From Helicobacteraceae bacterium (GTDB lineage Bacteria; Campylobacterota; Campylobacteria; Campylobacterales; SZUA-545), in NCBI GenBank assembly GCA_031288475.1, contig JAITRJ010000034.1, forward strand, positions 34,208 to 98,207: a stretch of DNA of 64,000 nucleotides. The letters run 5' to 3'. The translations under genes and the position numbers were made by a program. The first letter of the stretch is position 1; the number at the start of each line of letters is the position of its first letter. Of the stretch, positions 36,124 through 45,983 are shown in pieces. Below the pieces are notes generated by a model that ran no database searches, had not been told where the DNA came from, and saw nothing but the letters and a program-made list of their open reading frames with translations.

Positions 36124-37161
36124 ATGATCATTGTGATGAAAACAGGCGTTACAACCGAACAGATCGATGAAGTTGTAGGCTTTGTGAAGAGTCTGGGAGC
36201 GCAGGCGCATGTGGATTGCGGCGAGATACAGACCGTAGTCGGCATTATCGGCGAGAAGGCGGAGATTCTGCGCAAGCCGTGGGGGTCGTTTGCCGGCGTT
36301 GAGAAAGTGCTGGAAGTAAGCGATCCCTTTAAGCTCGCCAGCCGCAAATTCCATCCGACAGACACGGTTGTGGAGATCGAAGGCGTTAAAATCGGCGGCG
36401 GGAATAGATGCGTGATCGCCGGTCCTTGCTCGATCGACACAGAGGAGAATGCCATACTGATCGCAAAGACGGTCAAAGCGGCGGGCGCGCGGATGTTTCG
36501 AGGCGGGGCGTTCAAGCCAAGAACCAGCCCGTACACCTTTCAGGGCAGCGGCGAGACTGGGCTTAAAATCCTGGAAAGCGTCAAAAAGGAAACGGGACTG
36601 CCCATTGTAACGGAGGTGATGAGCATCGATCAGATCGATCTCATCAGCCGCTACGCCGATATGATTCAGGTGGGCGCGCGGAATATGCAGAATTTTAACC
36701 TGCTGAAAGAGCTTGGCAGGCGCAAAATTCCCGTCCTGCTGAAAAACGGGATCGCCTCCACCGCGAAAGAACATCTGATGAGCGCAGAGTATGTGATGAG
36801 CGAAGGGCTTAAAGATGTCGTTATCTGTCTGCGCGGCGTACGCAGCTACGAAACAGCGATGCGCAATTCGCTTGACGTGGCGCTGATCCCTTATCTTCAG
36901 CAGCTTTCCCACCTGCCGGTTGTTGTGGACAGCTCTCACTCGACGGGTTTGCGCCCATATGTCAGCCCCATGGCGTACGCCGGAATGGCGGCGGGCGCGG
37001 ATGGCTTGATTCTGGAGGTGCACCCAAACCCGAAAGAGGCGCTCAGCGATGGCGAGCAGGCTCTTCTGCCGCGCGACTTTGAGTATCTGATGGAGAAACT
37101 AAAAAACTTGATGGCATGGGATCAGAAAGAATGGAACAGAGTTGAAGAGTTGGGGAAATAG
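36124..37161 (+). CDS. aroF: 3-deoxy-7-phosphoheptulonate synthase (type I-beta DAHP synthase)
   Basis: DAHP synthase condenses PEP with erythrose 4-phosphate, the first step of the aromatic pathway. The 345-residue protein has an N-terminal ferredoxin-like regulatory domain (MIIVMKTGVTTEQIDEVVGF to ~70). The barrel shows VIAGPCSIDTEE, MFRGGAFKPRTSPYTFQG, QVGARNMQNF, PVLLKNGIAST and VVVDSSHSTG with the metal-binding Cys and His. The N-terminal domain is expected to mediate feedback by Tyr/Phe or prephenate. It precedes the nitroreductase by 17 bp. Symbol is by function; a genome may call it aroG or aroA(f). Confidence 0.9.
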   Translation: MIIVMKTGVTTEQIDEVVGFVKSLGAQAHVDCGEIQTVVGIIGEKAEILRKPWGSFAGVEKVLEVSDPFKLASRKFHPTDTVVEIEGVKIGGGNRCVIAGPCSIDTEENAILIAKTVKAAGARMFRGGAFKPRTSPYTFQGSGETGLKILESVKKETGLPIVTEVMSIDQIDLISRYADMIQVGARNMQNFNLLKELGRRKIPVLLKNGIASTAKEHLMSAEYVMSEGLKDVVICLRGVRSYETAMRNSLDVALIPYLQQLSHLPVVVDSSHSTGLRPYVSPMAYAGMAAGADGLILEVHPNPKEALSDGEQALLPRDFEYLMEKLKNLMAWDQKEWNRVEELGK

Positions 37162-37178
37162 GTAAGGAGAGAACAAAA

Positions 37179-37847
37179 ATGGACACGATAGAAACAATAT
37201 ACAACAGAAAGAGCATTCGCGAATACGCCAATGATGAGGTCTCGGACGAAACACTGCTCCGCATAGTGGAGGCAGCAGCAAGAGCGCCATCCAGCAAAAA
37301 CTCTCAACCGTGGAGGCTTTTTCTGCTGCGCGGCAGAGCGCTGGAGGCATTACGGAGCGATTACTTGAACGGCTTTGATCAAGGCAAAAAGCCAAGCTTT
37401 GAGTACGTTTACAATCCAGAGCGCGTACCGGAGAGCTACAAGGCAAGAGCGATCGCGCTTGGCAGAGCGATCTTCGCGCACAAGGGAATACGCCGCGACG
37501 ATACAGAGAAGCGCAGGCAGCACGATCGGGAAAACTTCTCCTTCTTCGGCGCGCCGTATCTCTTTATTCTGGCAATGGAGAAAAACGGCTATGCGTTCGG
37601 CACGTTCTTTGACTGTGGGCTGTTTTTTCAGAATCTGATGATCGCCATCGCCGCAGAAGGGCTGGGGAGCTGTCCGCAGTTCAGCGCGATGTCCTATCCG
37701 GATATTCTGCACAGCCATATTCCAGCAAGCAGCGATCTGACTTTTATCGCGGCTCTGCCATTTGGAAAGCCGTTTGCGGAGAGTAGCGTCAACAAATTTA
37801 CGACCGAGCGGGAACCGATCGAGAAATTTTTCAGAATCGTAGACTAG
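37179..37847 (+). CDS. Nitroreductase-family FMN oxidoreductase
   Basis: A 222-residue flavoprotein of the nitroreductase superfamily. It starts ETIYNRKSIREYANDEV, followed by AARAPSSKNSQPW, the usual FMN-phosphate contact. Later, FQNLMIAIAAEGLGSCPQ carries the family's glycine loop, and AALPFGKP the terminal one. The physiological substrate is unknown. It follows the DAHP synthase and is followed by a terminator-like hairpin at 37865-37905, so the two probably form a unit. Confidence 0.85.
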   Translation: MDTIETIYNRKSIREYANDEVSDETLLRIVEAAARAPSSKNSQPWRLFLLRGRALEALRSDYLNGFDQGKKPSFEYVYNPERVPESYKARAIALGRAIFAHKGIRRDDTEKRRQHDRENFSFFGAPYLFILAMEKNGYAFGTFFDCGLFFQNLMIAIAAEGLGSCPQFSAMSYPDILHSHIPASSDLTFIAALPFGKPFAESSVNKFTTEREPIEKFFRIVD

Positions 37848-37864
37848 CCGCCCATTGTAAAAGC

Positions 37865-37905
37865 CTTCCGCCGCCGTATTCATAGGCGGGAGTCTGGCGT
37901 TTTTT
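37865..37905 (+). terminator. Rho-independent-like terminator
   Basis: CTTCCGCC at 37865-37872 pairs with GGCGGGAG at 37885-37892 (one G-U pair). Six T follow at 37900-37905 after a short gap. It lies just past the nitroreductase stop. Confidence 0.5.
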
Positions 37906-37935
37906 GTTTTTCTGCTCCTCTGGAGCGTAATGCGA

Positions 37936-37941
37936 TATAAT
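37936..37941 (+). promoter_or_regulatory. -10 box upstream of leuC
   Basis: A perfect TATAAT lies 26 nt before the leuC start, with no convincing -35 box. AGCGAGG precedes the ATG as ribosome site. Confidence 0.45.
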
Positions 37942-37967
37942 AACTACCAATAGCAAGCGAGGGTGCG

Positions 37968-39227
37968 ATGACTATTACGGAGAAGATATTTGCCCACCGC
38001 GTAGGACGAGAGGTAAAGGCGGGAGAAATCGTCCGCGTAAAAGTTGATATGACAATAGGAAACGATATAACTACTCCTCTTTCAATCAGGGCTTTTGAGA
38101 GTATAGGGGCGACGAAGCTTGCCAATCCTGACGGATTTGCCATCTGTCTGGATCACTTTATCCCCGCCAAAGATATTGCGTCCGCCAATCAGGCGCGCGT
38201 AAGCAGGGATTTTGCTGCCAAACATAACCTAAGCCATTTTTTTGACGAAAAGGAGATGGGAATTGAGCATGCGATCCTGACCGAAAAAGGGCTGATCGTT
38301 CCTGGGGACGTGATCATCGGCGCGGATTCACACACTTGTACACACGGGGCGCTTGGGGCATTTGCTACCGGTATGGGATCAACCGATCTAGCGTACACGA
38401 TGGTTACGGGCAGTAATTGGTTTAAGGTGCCGGCGTCGATTAAAGTGGAGCTTAAAGGCGCTCCCGCCCCGCATGTTTATGGAAAAGACGTGATTTTAGA
38501 GGTTATTTCGCGGTTGGGTGTGGGCGGCGCGGCGTATAAAACGCTGGAATTCAGCGGAGAGGGAATTGAGAATCTGACGATGGACGATCGCTTCAGTATG
38601 TGCAATATGGCGGTTGAAGCGGGCGCGAAGAGCGGGATCGTGGCGTACGACCGCGTAACGGAGGAATTCTTCTCTGAAAATAAGCCCGTCCGCCGTCCGC
38701 TCTTTTTCCTCAGCGACAAAGACGCGGGGTACGAGAGCGTTATTTCGATCGATTTGGGCAATATGGAGCCGATTGTCGCCTTCCCGTTTCTGCCGGAGAA
38801 CAAGCAAACGATCAGCGACGCCGCATCGCAGCGCATCAAAATTGATCAGGTGTTCATAGGCAGTTGCACAAACGGCAGAATCGGCGATTTGAGAACGGCT
38901 GCTAAACTACTCAAAAACAACAAAGTGGCGAAGCACACCCGTCTTATCATCACCCCCGCAACGCAAAGAATAGCGCTGCAAGCACAGAAAGAAGGGCTGT
39001 ACGATACTTTCGCGGAGGCGGGCGCCGTTGTTTCCAACCCAACCTGCGGCGCGTGTTTAGGCGGATATATGGGCATATTGGGCGACAGGGAGCGCTGCGT
39101 TTCCACCTCCAACCGCAATTTTGTGGGCAGGATGGGCGCCGCGAGTAGCGAACTTTACCTTGCCAACGCCGCGGTGGCTGCGGCGAGCGCGATAGCCGGT
39201 GAAATAGCCGATCCGAGAAAGGCTTGA
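37968..39227 (+). CDS. leuC: 3-isopropylmalate dehydratase large subunit
   Basis: LeuC isomerises 2- to 3-isopropylmalate in leucine synthesis with a [4Fe-4S] cluster. The 419-residue length is that of the shorter LeuC/HacA branch. Landmarks are GADSHTCTHGALGAFATGMGSTD (first cluster Cys), IGSCTNGRIGDLR (second) and NPTCGACLGGYMGIL (third and a further Cys). The partner leuD is not next to it in this window; the downstream neighbour is a signalling protein, overlapping by the reading of a 5-bp spacer. Homoaconitase activity is an alternative for this branch. Confidence 0.9.
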   Translation: MTITEKIFAHRVGREVKAGEIVRVKVDMTIGNDITTPLSIRAFESIGATKLANPDGFAICLDHFIPAKDIASANQARVSRDFAAKHNLSHFFDEKEMGIEHAILTEKGLIVPGDVIIGADSHTCTHGALGAFATGMGSTDLAYTMVTGSNWFKVPASIKVELKGAPAPHVYGKDVILEVISRLGVGGAAYKTLEFSGEGIENLTMDDRFSMCNMAVEAGAKSGIVAYDRVTEEFFSENKPVRRPLFFLSDKDAGYESVISIDLGNMEPIVAFPFLPENKQTISDAASQRIKIDQVFIGSCTNGRIGDLRTAAKLLKNNKVAKHTRLIITPATQRIALQAQKEGLYDTFAEAGAVVSNPTCGACLGGYMGILGDRERCVSTSNRNFVGRMGAASSELYLANAAVAAASAIAGEIADPRKA

Positions 39228-39229
39228 TT

Positions 39230-41242
39230 ATGTCGCAGACAGAGACCAATGAGATTATGAAATCGTTAAGCGTTTTGTACGTGGAAGATGATCGCCATAT
39301 TTTAGACGCAATCCAAAAACCGCTGGGTCGGCATGTTAAAGAACTGTATGTAGCCACAAACGGCGTGGAAGGACTTCATATCTTCTCTCTCTACGCCCCC
39401 GACATCGTGATTACCGATATAAAAATGCCGGTGATGGATGGACTCAAGATGGCGCGGGAAATAAAAACGCAAAGCCCCGGCACTCCGATCATCATCGTTT
39501 CTGCGTTCAACGAAGCGGAATATTTCACGTCCGCGCTGGACATCGGGATCGATCAGTACCTTTTTAAACCCATCAATATGGACGCGCTGATCGAGACGGT
39601 GGAGCGCTGCGCGAGACATGTCGCGCTTGAGAACGAAGTAAAGCGGAAGAGCGCGGAACTCGCCGCGAACATCAAAATTTTAAACGGATACAAGTATGCG
39701 ATTGATGTTTCGTCGTTTGTCTGTAAACTGGACAAATCCGGCAATTACGCCGACGTAAATCAGGCGCGCCGCGATCTTTTGGGCTACACAAAGGAAGAGC
39801 TTTTGGGCAAACGCTACACGATTCTCTGCCATACGCTCTTAAAGCCGGAGGAGAAGCTGGTCATTGAGGATGCAATTGATAAAAACCTGCTCTACAGAGG
39901 CGTAGTACGAATGCAGACAAAAAGCGGTAAATCGCTCTACTGTGACACCACGCTTGTGCCCATTTTTGACGAAAACGGGAAATGCCGCGAGATAATCTCG
40001 ATCGAACGGGACGTAACGGAGATGATCGAGAAGGCTTACACCGACACGCTGACCAACTATCCCAACCGCAAAGCGCTGCGAAGAGATATGGAAAACGTGC
40101 CGCTGCCAATGCTGATCGTTATTGACATTGACGACTTTGGATTAGTCAACGACTTCTACGGCAACAAGATCGGCGACGCTACGCTACGCGCAATTATTGA
40201 TACGCTTAACGCTTACGTCAAGCGGACGCTGCCGGAAGCGTGCGTTTATAAGTTCTCCGGCGACGAGTTTGCCGTTTTGCTCCCTGATAGATCCTTGTGC
40301 GGCGGAATACGTGAGTTTGTGCAGGGGATTATGAACGAGTTGGGCAGCGTACATTACACGCCGGATGATGTCGATTTGCTCCTCTCGTTCAGCGCTGGCT
40401 ACACCACGCAGAAAGAGCATGCACTCAGCAAGGCGAACATTGCGCTGCGCCACGCGAAAAAAAGCAAAGTCCCCATCGCCTGCTACGAAAGTCTCAGCAA
40501 CTCGGAGCAGGATTACACGCGAAACATCATCTGGACGAAAGTGATTAGAATGGCGACGGAAAACAACCAGATCGTCCCATGGTTCCAGCCCATCATTGAT
40601 ATGAAAACCAAATCGGTTATTCAATACGAGTGCCTTATGAGGATCGTTAACCCCGACGGCACGATCTCTATGCCCGACGAATTCCTGCCTATAGCGTACA
40701 GAACGCGGATATACTACACGATGAGCAAGATGATGATCAAAAAATCGTGCGAATACTTTGCCGATAAACCCTTCGACTTCAGCGTCAATATGACGATGCG
40801 GGAGATCGCCAACCGCGAAATGGTCGATTTCCTCAAGCAAATCGTTACGAAAACCGGAACGGCGCGCCGTTTTGTGCTGGAACTGCTGGAAAGCGACAGG
40901 TATGAATTTGACATTGAGGAGCATGTGGCGGAGATCAGAAATCTTGGCTGTAAAGTGGCGATTGACGACTTCGGTATGGGATATTCAAACTTTGATCGCC
41001 TCCTCCGCCTAAACGTGGATTACCTGAAAATCGACGGTACGATCATCTCCAAAATAGACACAGATCGCAACTCCCTGATGATCGCCGAAACGATCGCCAC
41101 CTTTGCTAAAAAGCTTGGCGTCCGCACGATCGCGGAGTATGTCCACAGCGATACGGTGGGTAACGTTGTCAACCGCTTCTCAATTGATTTCGCGCAGGGG
41201 TTTTTATACGGAAAACCGAGGCCGGAGATAACCACAAAGTGA
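39230..41242 (+). CDS. Response regulator with PAS, GGDEF and EAL domains
   Basis: A 670-residue signalling protein. An N-terminal receiver (VLYVEDD, with phospho-acceptor Asp in DIVITDIKMPVMDG and Lys in YLFKP) is followed by a PAS domain (~150-260). Next is a GGDEF domain with SGDEF in place of GGDEF (KFSGDEFAVLLPD), and last an EAL domain reading YECLMR for EAL. EAL metal and catalytic residues look kept (ELLESD, AIDDFGMGYSN, LKIDGTII, AEYV). Both synthesis and hydrolysis of cyclic di-GMP are possible. The ATG at 39230 follows the leuC stop. It overlaps tsaD by 4 bp. Confidence 0.88.
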   Translation: MSQTETNEIMKSLSVLYVEDDRHILDAIQKPLGRHVKELYVATNGVEGLHIFSLYAPDIVITDIKMPVMDGLKMAREIKTQSPGTPIIIVSAFNEAEYFTSALDIGIDQYLFKPINMDALIETVERCARHVALENEVKRKSAELAANIKILNGYKYAIDVSSFVCKLDKSGNYADVNQARRDLLGYTKEELLGKRYTILCHTLLKPEEKLVIEDAIDKNLLYRGVVRMQTKSGKSLYCDTTLVPIFDENGKCREIISIERDVTEMIEKAYTDTLTNYPNRKALRRDMENVPLPMLIVIDIDDFGLVNDFYGNKIGDATLRAIIDTLNAYVKRTLPEACVYKFSGDEFAVLLPDRSLCGGIREFVQGIMNELGSVHYTPDDVDLLLSFSAGYTTQKEHALSKANIALRHAKKSKVPIACYESLSNSEQDYTRNIIWTKVIRMATENNQIVPWFQPIIDMKTKSVIQYECLMRIVNPDGTISMPDEFLPIAYRTRIYYTMSKMMIKKSCEYFADKPFDFSVNMTMREIANREMVDFLKQIVTKTGTARRFVLELLESDRYEFDIEEHVAEIRNLGCKVAIDDFGMGYSNFDRLLRLNVDYLKIDGTIISKIDTDRNSLMIAETIATFAKKLGVRTIAEYVHSDTVGNVVNRFSIDFAQGFLYGKPRPEITTK

Positions 41243-42240
41243 TTCTCGCTTTGGAATCAAGCTGCGACGACAGCGCGGCAAGCGTGATCGACATAGAAAG
41301 CGGCGCGATTCTCTTTGAACGGAAGATAGCGCAGAACGAGGCGCACGGCGAATTTGGCGGCGTGGTGCCGGAGCTGGCCGCGCGTCTGCACGCCGAAAAT
41401 CTGCCAAAGCTGATCGAAAGCGCCGCCTCCTATCTGCCGCGCCTGAAGGCGGTCGCGGTTACAAACGCGCCCGGACTTACGGTATCGCTTGCGGAGGGTG
41501 TGGCGGCAGCGCAGGCGATCTCACTGGCTATGAGAATTCCGCTGCTTGCGATCAACCATATTAAAGGACACGTGTATTCGCTCTTTATCGATCGCGCTGC
41601 GACCTTCCCGCTGCTTGCGCTTATGGTCAGCGGCGGACATACCGAACTTATCGCGGCGCGAAGTTATGATCGCATGAGCGAGGTCGCCGTCACGCTGGAC
41701 GATTCGATCGGAGAAGCGTTTGACAAAGCGGCGGTTATGTTAGGCCGCGGTTATCCGGGCGGCGCTGTCATTGAGAATCTGGCGCGGGACGGAGACGAGA
41801 ACCGTTTTGAGTTCCCTCTGCCGTTAAAAAACGACAAGAGGATCGCCTTCAGCTTTTCGGGGCTGAAAAACTCGCTGCGGCTACTGCTGGAACGGCTGGG
41901 GGAAACAGACGATCAAACGAAACGGGATGTTGCGGCAAGCTTTCAAAAGGCGCTTTTCCGCCATTTGCTGGAAAAGACGCGGCTCTTTTTAAGCCTGGGA
42001 TCGCATGATGCCGAATACTTCGGAGTCGTGGGCGGGGTGAGCGCCAATCGCTGCCTGCGCTCCGCTTTTGAGGCGCTTGCTATGGAGTTTGGCTTAAAGT
42101 CGCTCTTTGCCCCCTTGGAGTACTGTTCGGACAACGCGGCGATGATCGCGCGCGCCGCGCTGGAAGCGTACAGGGCGGGAGAGTTCTGCGATCCATCCAA
42201 TGTCGCCATAGTTTCAAGAATTTCACTGGAGAGACGATGA
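41239..42240 (+). CDS. tsaD: tRNA threonylcarbamoyladenosine synthesis protein TsaD
   Basis: TsaD transfers threonylcarbamoyl to A37 of ANN-decoding tRNAs. The 333-residue ASKHA-fold protein begins ILALESSCDDSAASV. It has HGEFGGVVPELAARLHAENL, the metal-binding INHIKGHVYS (two His), a Gly-rich MVSGGHTEL, the GEAFDKAAVML loop and GGVSANRCLR near the end. The start is the GTG in the GTGA overlap with the upstream stop. All landmarks of an active enzyme are present. Confidence 0.94.
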   Translation: MILALESSCDDSAASVIDIESGAILFERKIAQNEAHGEFGGVVPELAARLHAENLPKLIESAASYLPRLKAVAVTNAPGLTVSLAEGVAAAQAISLAMRIPLLAINHIKGHVYSLFIDRAATFPLLALMVSGGHTELIAARSYDRMSEVAVTLDDSIGEAFDKAAVMLGRGYPGGAVIENLARDGDENRFEFPLPLKNDKRIAFSFSGLKNSLRLLLERLGETDDQTKRDVAASFQKALFRHLLEKTRLFLSLGSHDAEYFGVVGGVSANRCLRSAFEALAMEFGLKSLFAPLEYCSDNAAMIARAALEAYRAGEFCDPSNVAIVSRISLERR

Positions 42241-43067
42241 AAATATTTTTAATTTGCCTGTATGCTGCCACCGCGCTTTGGGCGCAGACGATCAACGCCG
42301 TTTGCGCGGTGGTGATGGACAAGGCGATCACGCTTTACGAGGTAGAAAACGCCGCCAAAGCGGATAGGATCAGCAAAGAGGAAGCGCTTAACAGATTAAT
42401 TGATCTGCGATTGAGAGAAGCAAAGATTGACGAGTTGAGATTAAGCGTGGACGAGGACGAAATTGATTTGCGACTGGAACAGATCGCCAAGCGGAGCAAT
42501 ATGAACGCCAGAGGTCTGCGCGAAGCGCTTACCGCGCGCGGAATCAACTATCAGGAGTACCGCGAAAACGCCAGAAAGGCGATTCTTAGCGAAAAGCTTG
42601 CCGCCGCCGTACTGTCCAGCGAGTCGATTCCGATAGGAGAAGAGGATGTCGAGCGCTACTACAACCAAAACCGCGCGAAATTTACCGCTCCTTCCGAGAT
42701 CACGGTGATCCAGTACGCCTCCAGAAACGAACGCTCGCTCCGCGAGGTGATGCAGAATCCTATGCTGAATCTTCCCGATGTAACGCAGACGACGCAGACA
42801 CTCAGCGCCAAAGAACTAAATCCCGTTCTTTACGCGACGCTTTCGGCGACAGACACAGGCAGATTTACCGCCGTTTTCCCCGCCGGCGATCGGCTTGTAA
42901 CACTGTTAGTACGCGGCAAAAAAGGAAGCGTTCAGCGAAGTTTGCAGGATGCGCGGCTGGAGATATACGAGGAGTTAAGAAGGGAGTACGAGGATCGATC
43001 GATAGCCAACTACTTCGCAAAGGAGCGGGCAAGAACGGAAGTGGTGATTTTACGAGAGGTAAAGTAA
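42237..43067 (+). CDS. SurA-like periplasmic chaperone / peptidyl-prolyl isomerase
   Basis: The 276-residue protein has a signal peptide (MKIFLICLYAATALWAQ) and then INAVCAVVMDKAITLYEVE, the beginning of SurA-type N-terminal domains. A helical bundle follows, and then one parvulin-like region (~150-250). It resembles the Cj1289-type periplasmic chaperones of Campylobacter, which help outer-membrane protein folding. It is coupled to tsaD by a 4-bp overlap and followed by a second chaperone of the same superfamily. Confidence 0.8.
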   Translation: MKIFLICLYAATALWAQTINAVCAVVMDKAITLYEVENAAKADRISKEEALNRLIDLRLREAKIDELRLSVDEDEIDLRLEQIAKRSNMNARGLREALTARGINYQEYRENARKAILSEKLAAAVLSSESIPIGEEDVERYYNQNRAKFTAPSEITVIQYASRNERSLREVMQNPMLNLPDVTQTTQTLSAKELNPVLYATLSATDTGRFTAVFPAGDRLVTLLVRGKKGSVQRSLQDARLEIYEELRREYEDRSIANYFAKERARTEVVILREVK

Positions 43068-43120
43068 TCAGTCGCCACGCAGAAAAAGTAGGATAGAATC
43101 GCGCAGCAGAGAGGGAAACG

Positions 43121-44605
43121 ATGATCACATATCTTCAAAAACACAGAACTTTCTTAATTGTGGTGCTGAGCGTAACGGTATTCGCCTTCGTCGGCGCTGG
43201 CTTTGTAGGATGGGGCGACTACGGCTATGGTTCCAGAGCGGGCGCGGTTGCTGTCGTGGGAGATGAGAAGATTACGATTGAGCAATATGTACGTCATTAC
43301 GGCAATAGCCGTAGTTATTATGCGCAATCTCCCGATCAGCCGCTGAATAAAGATATATTGATTCAGGAAACGCTAGAAAGCCTGATTGCGGAAACTTTGC
43401 TGTTGAACTACGCGCGCGATATCGGGTTAATGGCGAACGACGATGAGATTTCAAGCGTCATTATGTCGGACCAGAGTTTTTACAAGGATGGCAGGTTCGA
43501 CAAAAAAGCGTACGTAGCCGCGCTGAACTCTATTGGCGAGGACGTGAAGAGCTTTGAGGCAAAAGTAGGACATCAGCTTACCATCAATAAGCTTGCTAAA
43601 TATCTTTGGCTTCCGGCGACCGCGTTAGAAAAGGAATCCGTCGCCGCCTCAAGGTCTCTTGCCGATCGCATTAGCTATAAAATCATTGAGGCTCCAAAAA
43701 AAATCGACGTTAGTGACAGAGAGAAGCTGGAGTATTACGAAGCGAACAGATTACGGTTTATGGATGAACCGAAATACGACGTCGAATACATCATAATCGC
43801 CGCGGGCGATCAGAATGCGAGCGAAGAGGAGGCGAAGAACTACTACGAAAAAAATCTCAGCGAGTTTTTCAGCGAAGACGGCGAAGTCGAAGCATTTGAA
43901 GCGGTTAAAGAAAAGGCGCTTGTTCGCGCGAGGTTTGGTAAGGCGCGAAACGAGGCGCGGCGTATGAGAATAACATGGCGTGATGGCGGCGTAACGCCGC
44001 TGATCGCGCAAAATATTCAGATACGCAACGAAACGTTGCCGTATGAAGTTATGCTGGAGGTGGAAAACGATCAGAGTATGGAGATCTCTAATCCGATCGA
44101 AACGGCGGAGGGCTACGCGCTGGCAAGAACAGTGCGGCGGATAAACAGCGAGCCTCTTCCCTTTGAGGCGGTAAAAGGCGAAATTACGGCGGCGATAAAG
44201 GCACGGAAGATAAAAGAATATCTTGAAAGCGAAGGCGAAAAACAGCACCGTACCTTTAAAGGCGCCACCACCAAATTCATCACGCGCTCGGATACTGATG
44301 CGCTCAAAGGCTTGAACGAAAGTGAGGCGGAAGCCGTGTTGTATGAGGTTTTCATCTCAAAAACAAAAGAGGGATACGTGGTGCTGGATGGCAGAGCCGT
44401 ACTTTTCCGCGTTTTGGAACAGAAGTTGTTTGATGAAAACAAGGCGAAAGAAATGGACGAAATGCTGGGCGAAAGCATCGCTATGTTCAAGCAGCGGCAG
44501 ATTCAATGGGGAGTTTTGACTATGTTGAAGTTGCAAAACCGCTACCCCATCACTCGCTACGATTCCGCAATAAAGGACGCGATTGCCGTATATTTTAGCG
44601 ATTGA
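43121..44605 (+). CDS. PpiD-like membrane-anchored chaperone / peptidyl-prolyl isomerase
   Basis: A 494-residue protein with one N-terminal membrane helix (FLIVVLSVTVFAFVGAGF, ~11-28) and a large periplasmic part. SurA_N-like helices (VAVVGDEKITIEQYVRHYG, LIQETLESLIAETLLLNYARDIG) come first, with degenerate parvulin-type regions after. This arrangement, and its place before ftsA-ftsZ, matches the PpiD homologue of Campylobacter (Cj0694). It should chaperone proteins emerging from Sec. The 3' end overlaps ftsA by 23 bp. Confidence 0.85.
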   Translation: MITYLQKHRTFLIVVLSVTVFAFVGAGFVGWGDYGYGSRAGAVAVVGDEKITIEQYVRHYGNSRSYYAQSPDQPLNKDILIQETLESLIAETLLLNYARDIGLMANDDEISSVIMSDQSFYKDGRFDKKAYVAALNSIGEDVKSFEAKVGHQLTINKLAKYLWLPATALEKESVAASRSLADRISYKIIEAPKKIDVSDREKLEYYEANRLRFMDEPKYDVEYIIIAAGDQNASEEEAKNYYEKNLSEFFSEDGEVEAFEAVKEKALVRARFGKARNEARRMRITWRDGGVTPLIAQNIQIRNETLPYEVMLEVENDQSMEISNPIETAEGYALARTVRRINSEPLPFEAVKGEITAAIKARKIKEYLESEGEKQHRTFKGATTKFITRSDTDALKGLNESEAEAVLYEVFISKTKEGYVVLDGRAVLFRVLEQKLFDENKAKEMDEMLGESIAMFKQRQIQWGVLTMLKLQNRYPITRYDSAIKDAIAVYFSD

Positions 44606-45983
44606 CATCGGCTCCAACAAAATCTGCGCTCTCGTGGCACGGATTGAAAATGGTTCGCCCGTCATCGTAGGCAGCGGCGTCGCAAAGTCGCAGGGGTTGA
44701 AAAAAGGAGCGATCGTCAACATTGAACTTGCGGCAAGCGCGATAAAAAACGCGGTTGATTACGCTTCAAAACAGGCGGGCGTGGAGACGCCACACGCAAT
44801 CGTCTCCGTAAGCGGCGCGTATATTACCAGCGTTGACTCGCAGGGCAAAGCGAGTTTGCCCACCAAGGAAATCGCGGTAAAGGATATCAACCGCGCTATG
44901 CAAACTGCCATATACCACGCGGTTGTCGCCAAAGATTGCGAGATTCTGCACGCCTTGCCGTATAACTTCAAGGTAGATGATCAGTGCGGCGTACAGGATC
45001 CGGTGGGTATGAGCGGTTCTATGCTGGAAATGAGCGTACATATCATTACGGCGCAAAAAAGCGCGATGGAGAATCTGCGTAAAACCATACGCGCGGCGGG
45101 CGTAGAGATAGAGAATCTGGTATTTTCCGGCTATGCCTCTGCAATCGCGGTGTTGAGCGACGACGAAAAAGAGCTTGGCGCCTGTGTGATCGACATTGGC
45201 GCTTCCACCTGCAACCTCGTTGTTTACGCCAACAACGCCCCGCGCGCCAACGGCTTCCTGCCTGTGGGTGGGGCGCATATTACCGCCGATCTATCAATGG
45301 CTCTGCACACGCCTCCATACGCAGCTGAGCGGGTAAAGCTGGAATACGGATCGTTTTATTCGCGCCCGTCCGTGGCTGGCGACAAGCCAAGGGCGGAACC
45401 GTCCGTTCAGAACATTGAGATTCCCAAAATAGGCAATGAAAATGAGACCCATCTGGTTTCGCTGGATATCGTTTCCACCGTGATCGGCGCGCGCGTTGAG
45501 GAAACGCTGATGATTCTGGCGGGGCAACTTGAGCGGAGCCGCCTCAAAGGAGTTCTGGGTGCTGGCGTAGTTCTGACTGGCGGCGCGTCCAAACACAGCG
45601 GGCTGGCCGATGTCGCCGCCTATAGTTTTGGCAGTATCCCCGTACGAATCGCAAGACCAAAGCCGTTAAGCGGTCTTGTCGAAAGCCTGCGCGATCCGGT
45701 TTACTCCGTCGCGCTGGGGCTGATACGCTACGCGGCGAACGAATCGGCGCTCTACGAGTTTGACTCGGCGGGAAACCTGCGCTATCGGCCGCACAAAGGC
45801 AGCGTAGAACAAGAAAATGTGCAAGCAATCGCCGAATCTCTAGGTAAGCTTGACAGCGGCGGAGAGGAGAGCGGGACGAAAAAAACTAATCTCGCCGATA
45901 TAATCACGACTCCGGACATTGCCAAACCCGGCATAAAGGGCAGACTCAAGCAGTGCTGGGAGTGGTTGACGACGATGTTTTAA
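44583..45983 (+). CDS. ftsA: Cell division protein FtsA
   Basis: FtsA is the actin-like membrane tether of the Z ring. The 466-residue protein begins YILAIDIGSNKICALVARI (phosphate 1). It contains the 1C-domain (AHAIVSVSGAYITSV-like HAIVSVSGAYI), CVIDIGASTCNLVVY (phosphate 2) and GVVLTGGASKHSGL (adenosine motif). The C-terminal amphipathic membrane helix is at LKQCWEWLTTMF. The start is TTG at 44583, inside the 3' end of the PpiD-like gene. A degenerate copy of its 3' end lies just downstream. Confidence 0.93.
   Translation: MPYILAIDIGSNKICALVARIENGSPVIVGSGVAKSQGLKKGAIVNIELAASAIKNAVDYASKQAGVETPHAIVSVSGAYITSVDSQGKASLPTKEIAVKDINRAMQTAIYHAVVAKDCEILHALPYNFKVDDQCGVQDPVGMSGSMLEMSVHIITAQKSAMENLRKTIRAAGVEIENLVFSGYASAIAVLSDDEKELGACVIDIGASTCNLVVYANNAPRANGFLPVGGAHITADLSMALHTPPYAAERVKLEYGSFYSRPSVAGDKPRAEPSVQNIEIPKIGNENETHLVSLDIVSTVIGARVEETLMILAGQLERSRLKGVLGAGVVLTGGASKHSGLADVAAYSFGSIPVRIARPKPLSGLVESLRDPVYSVALGLIRYAANESALYEFDSAGNLRYRPHKGSVEQENVQAIAESLGKLDSGGEESGTKKTNLADIITTPDIAKPGIKGRLKQCWEWLTTMF

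Noticed and set aside
36040-37023. 327-codon open frame on the minus strand opposite the DAHP synthase gene
   Set aside because: It is the antisense of a well-conserved enzyme and has His/Arg-rich shadow composition.
40184-40924. 246-codon minus-strand frame opposite the GGDEF/EAL regulator
   Set aside because: Shadow of conserved GGDEF and EAL codons.
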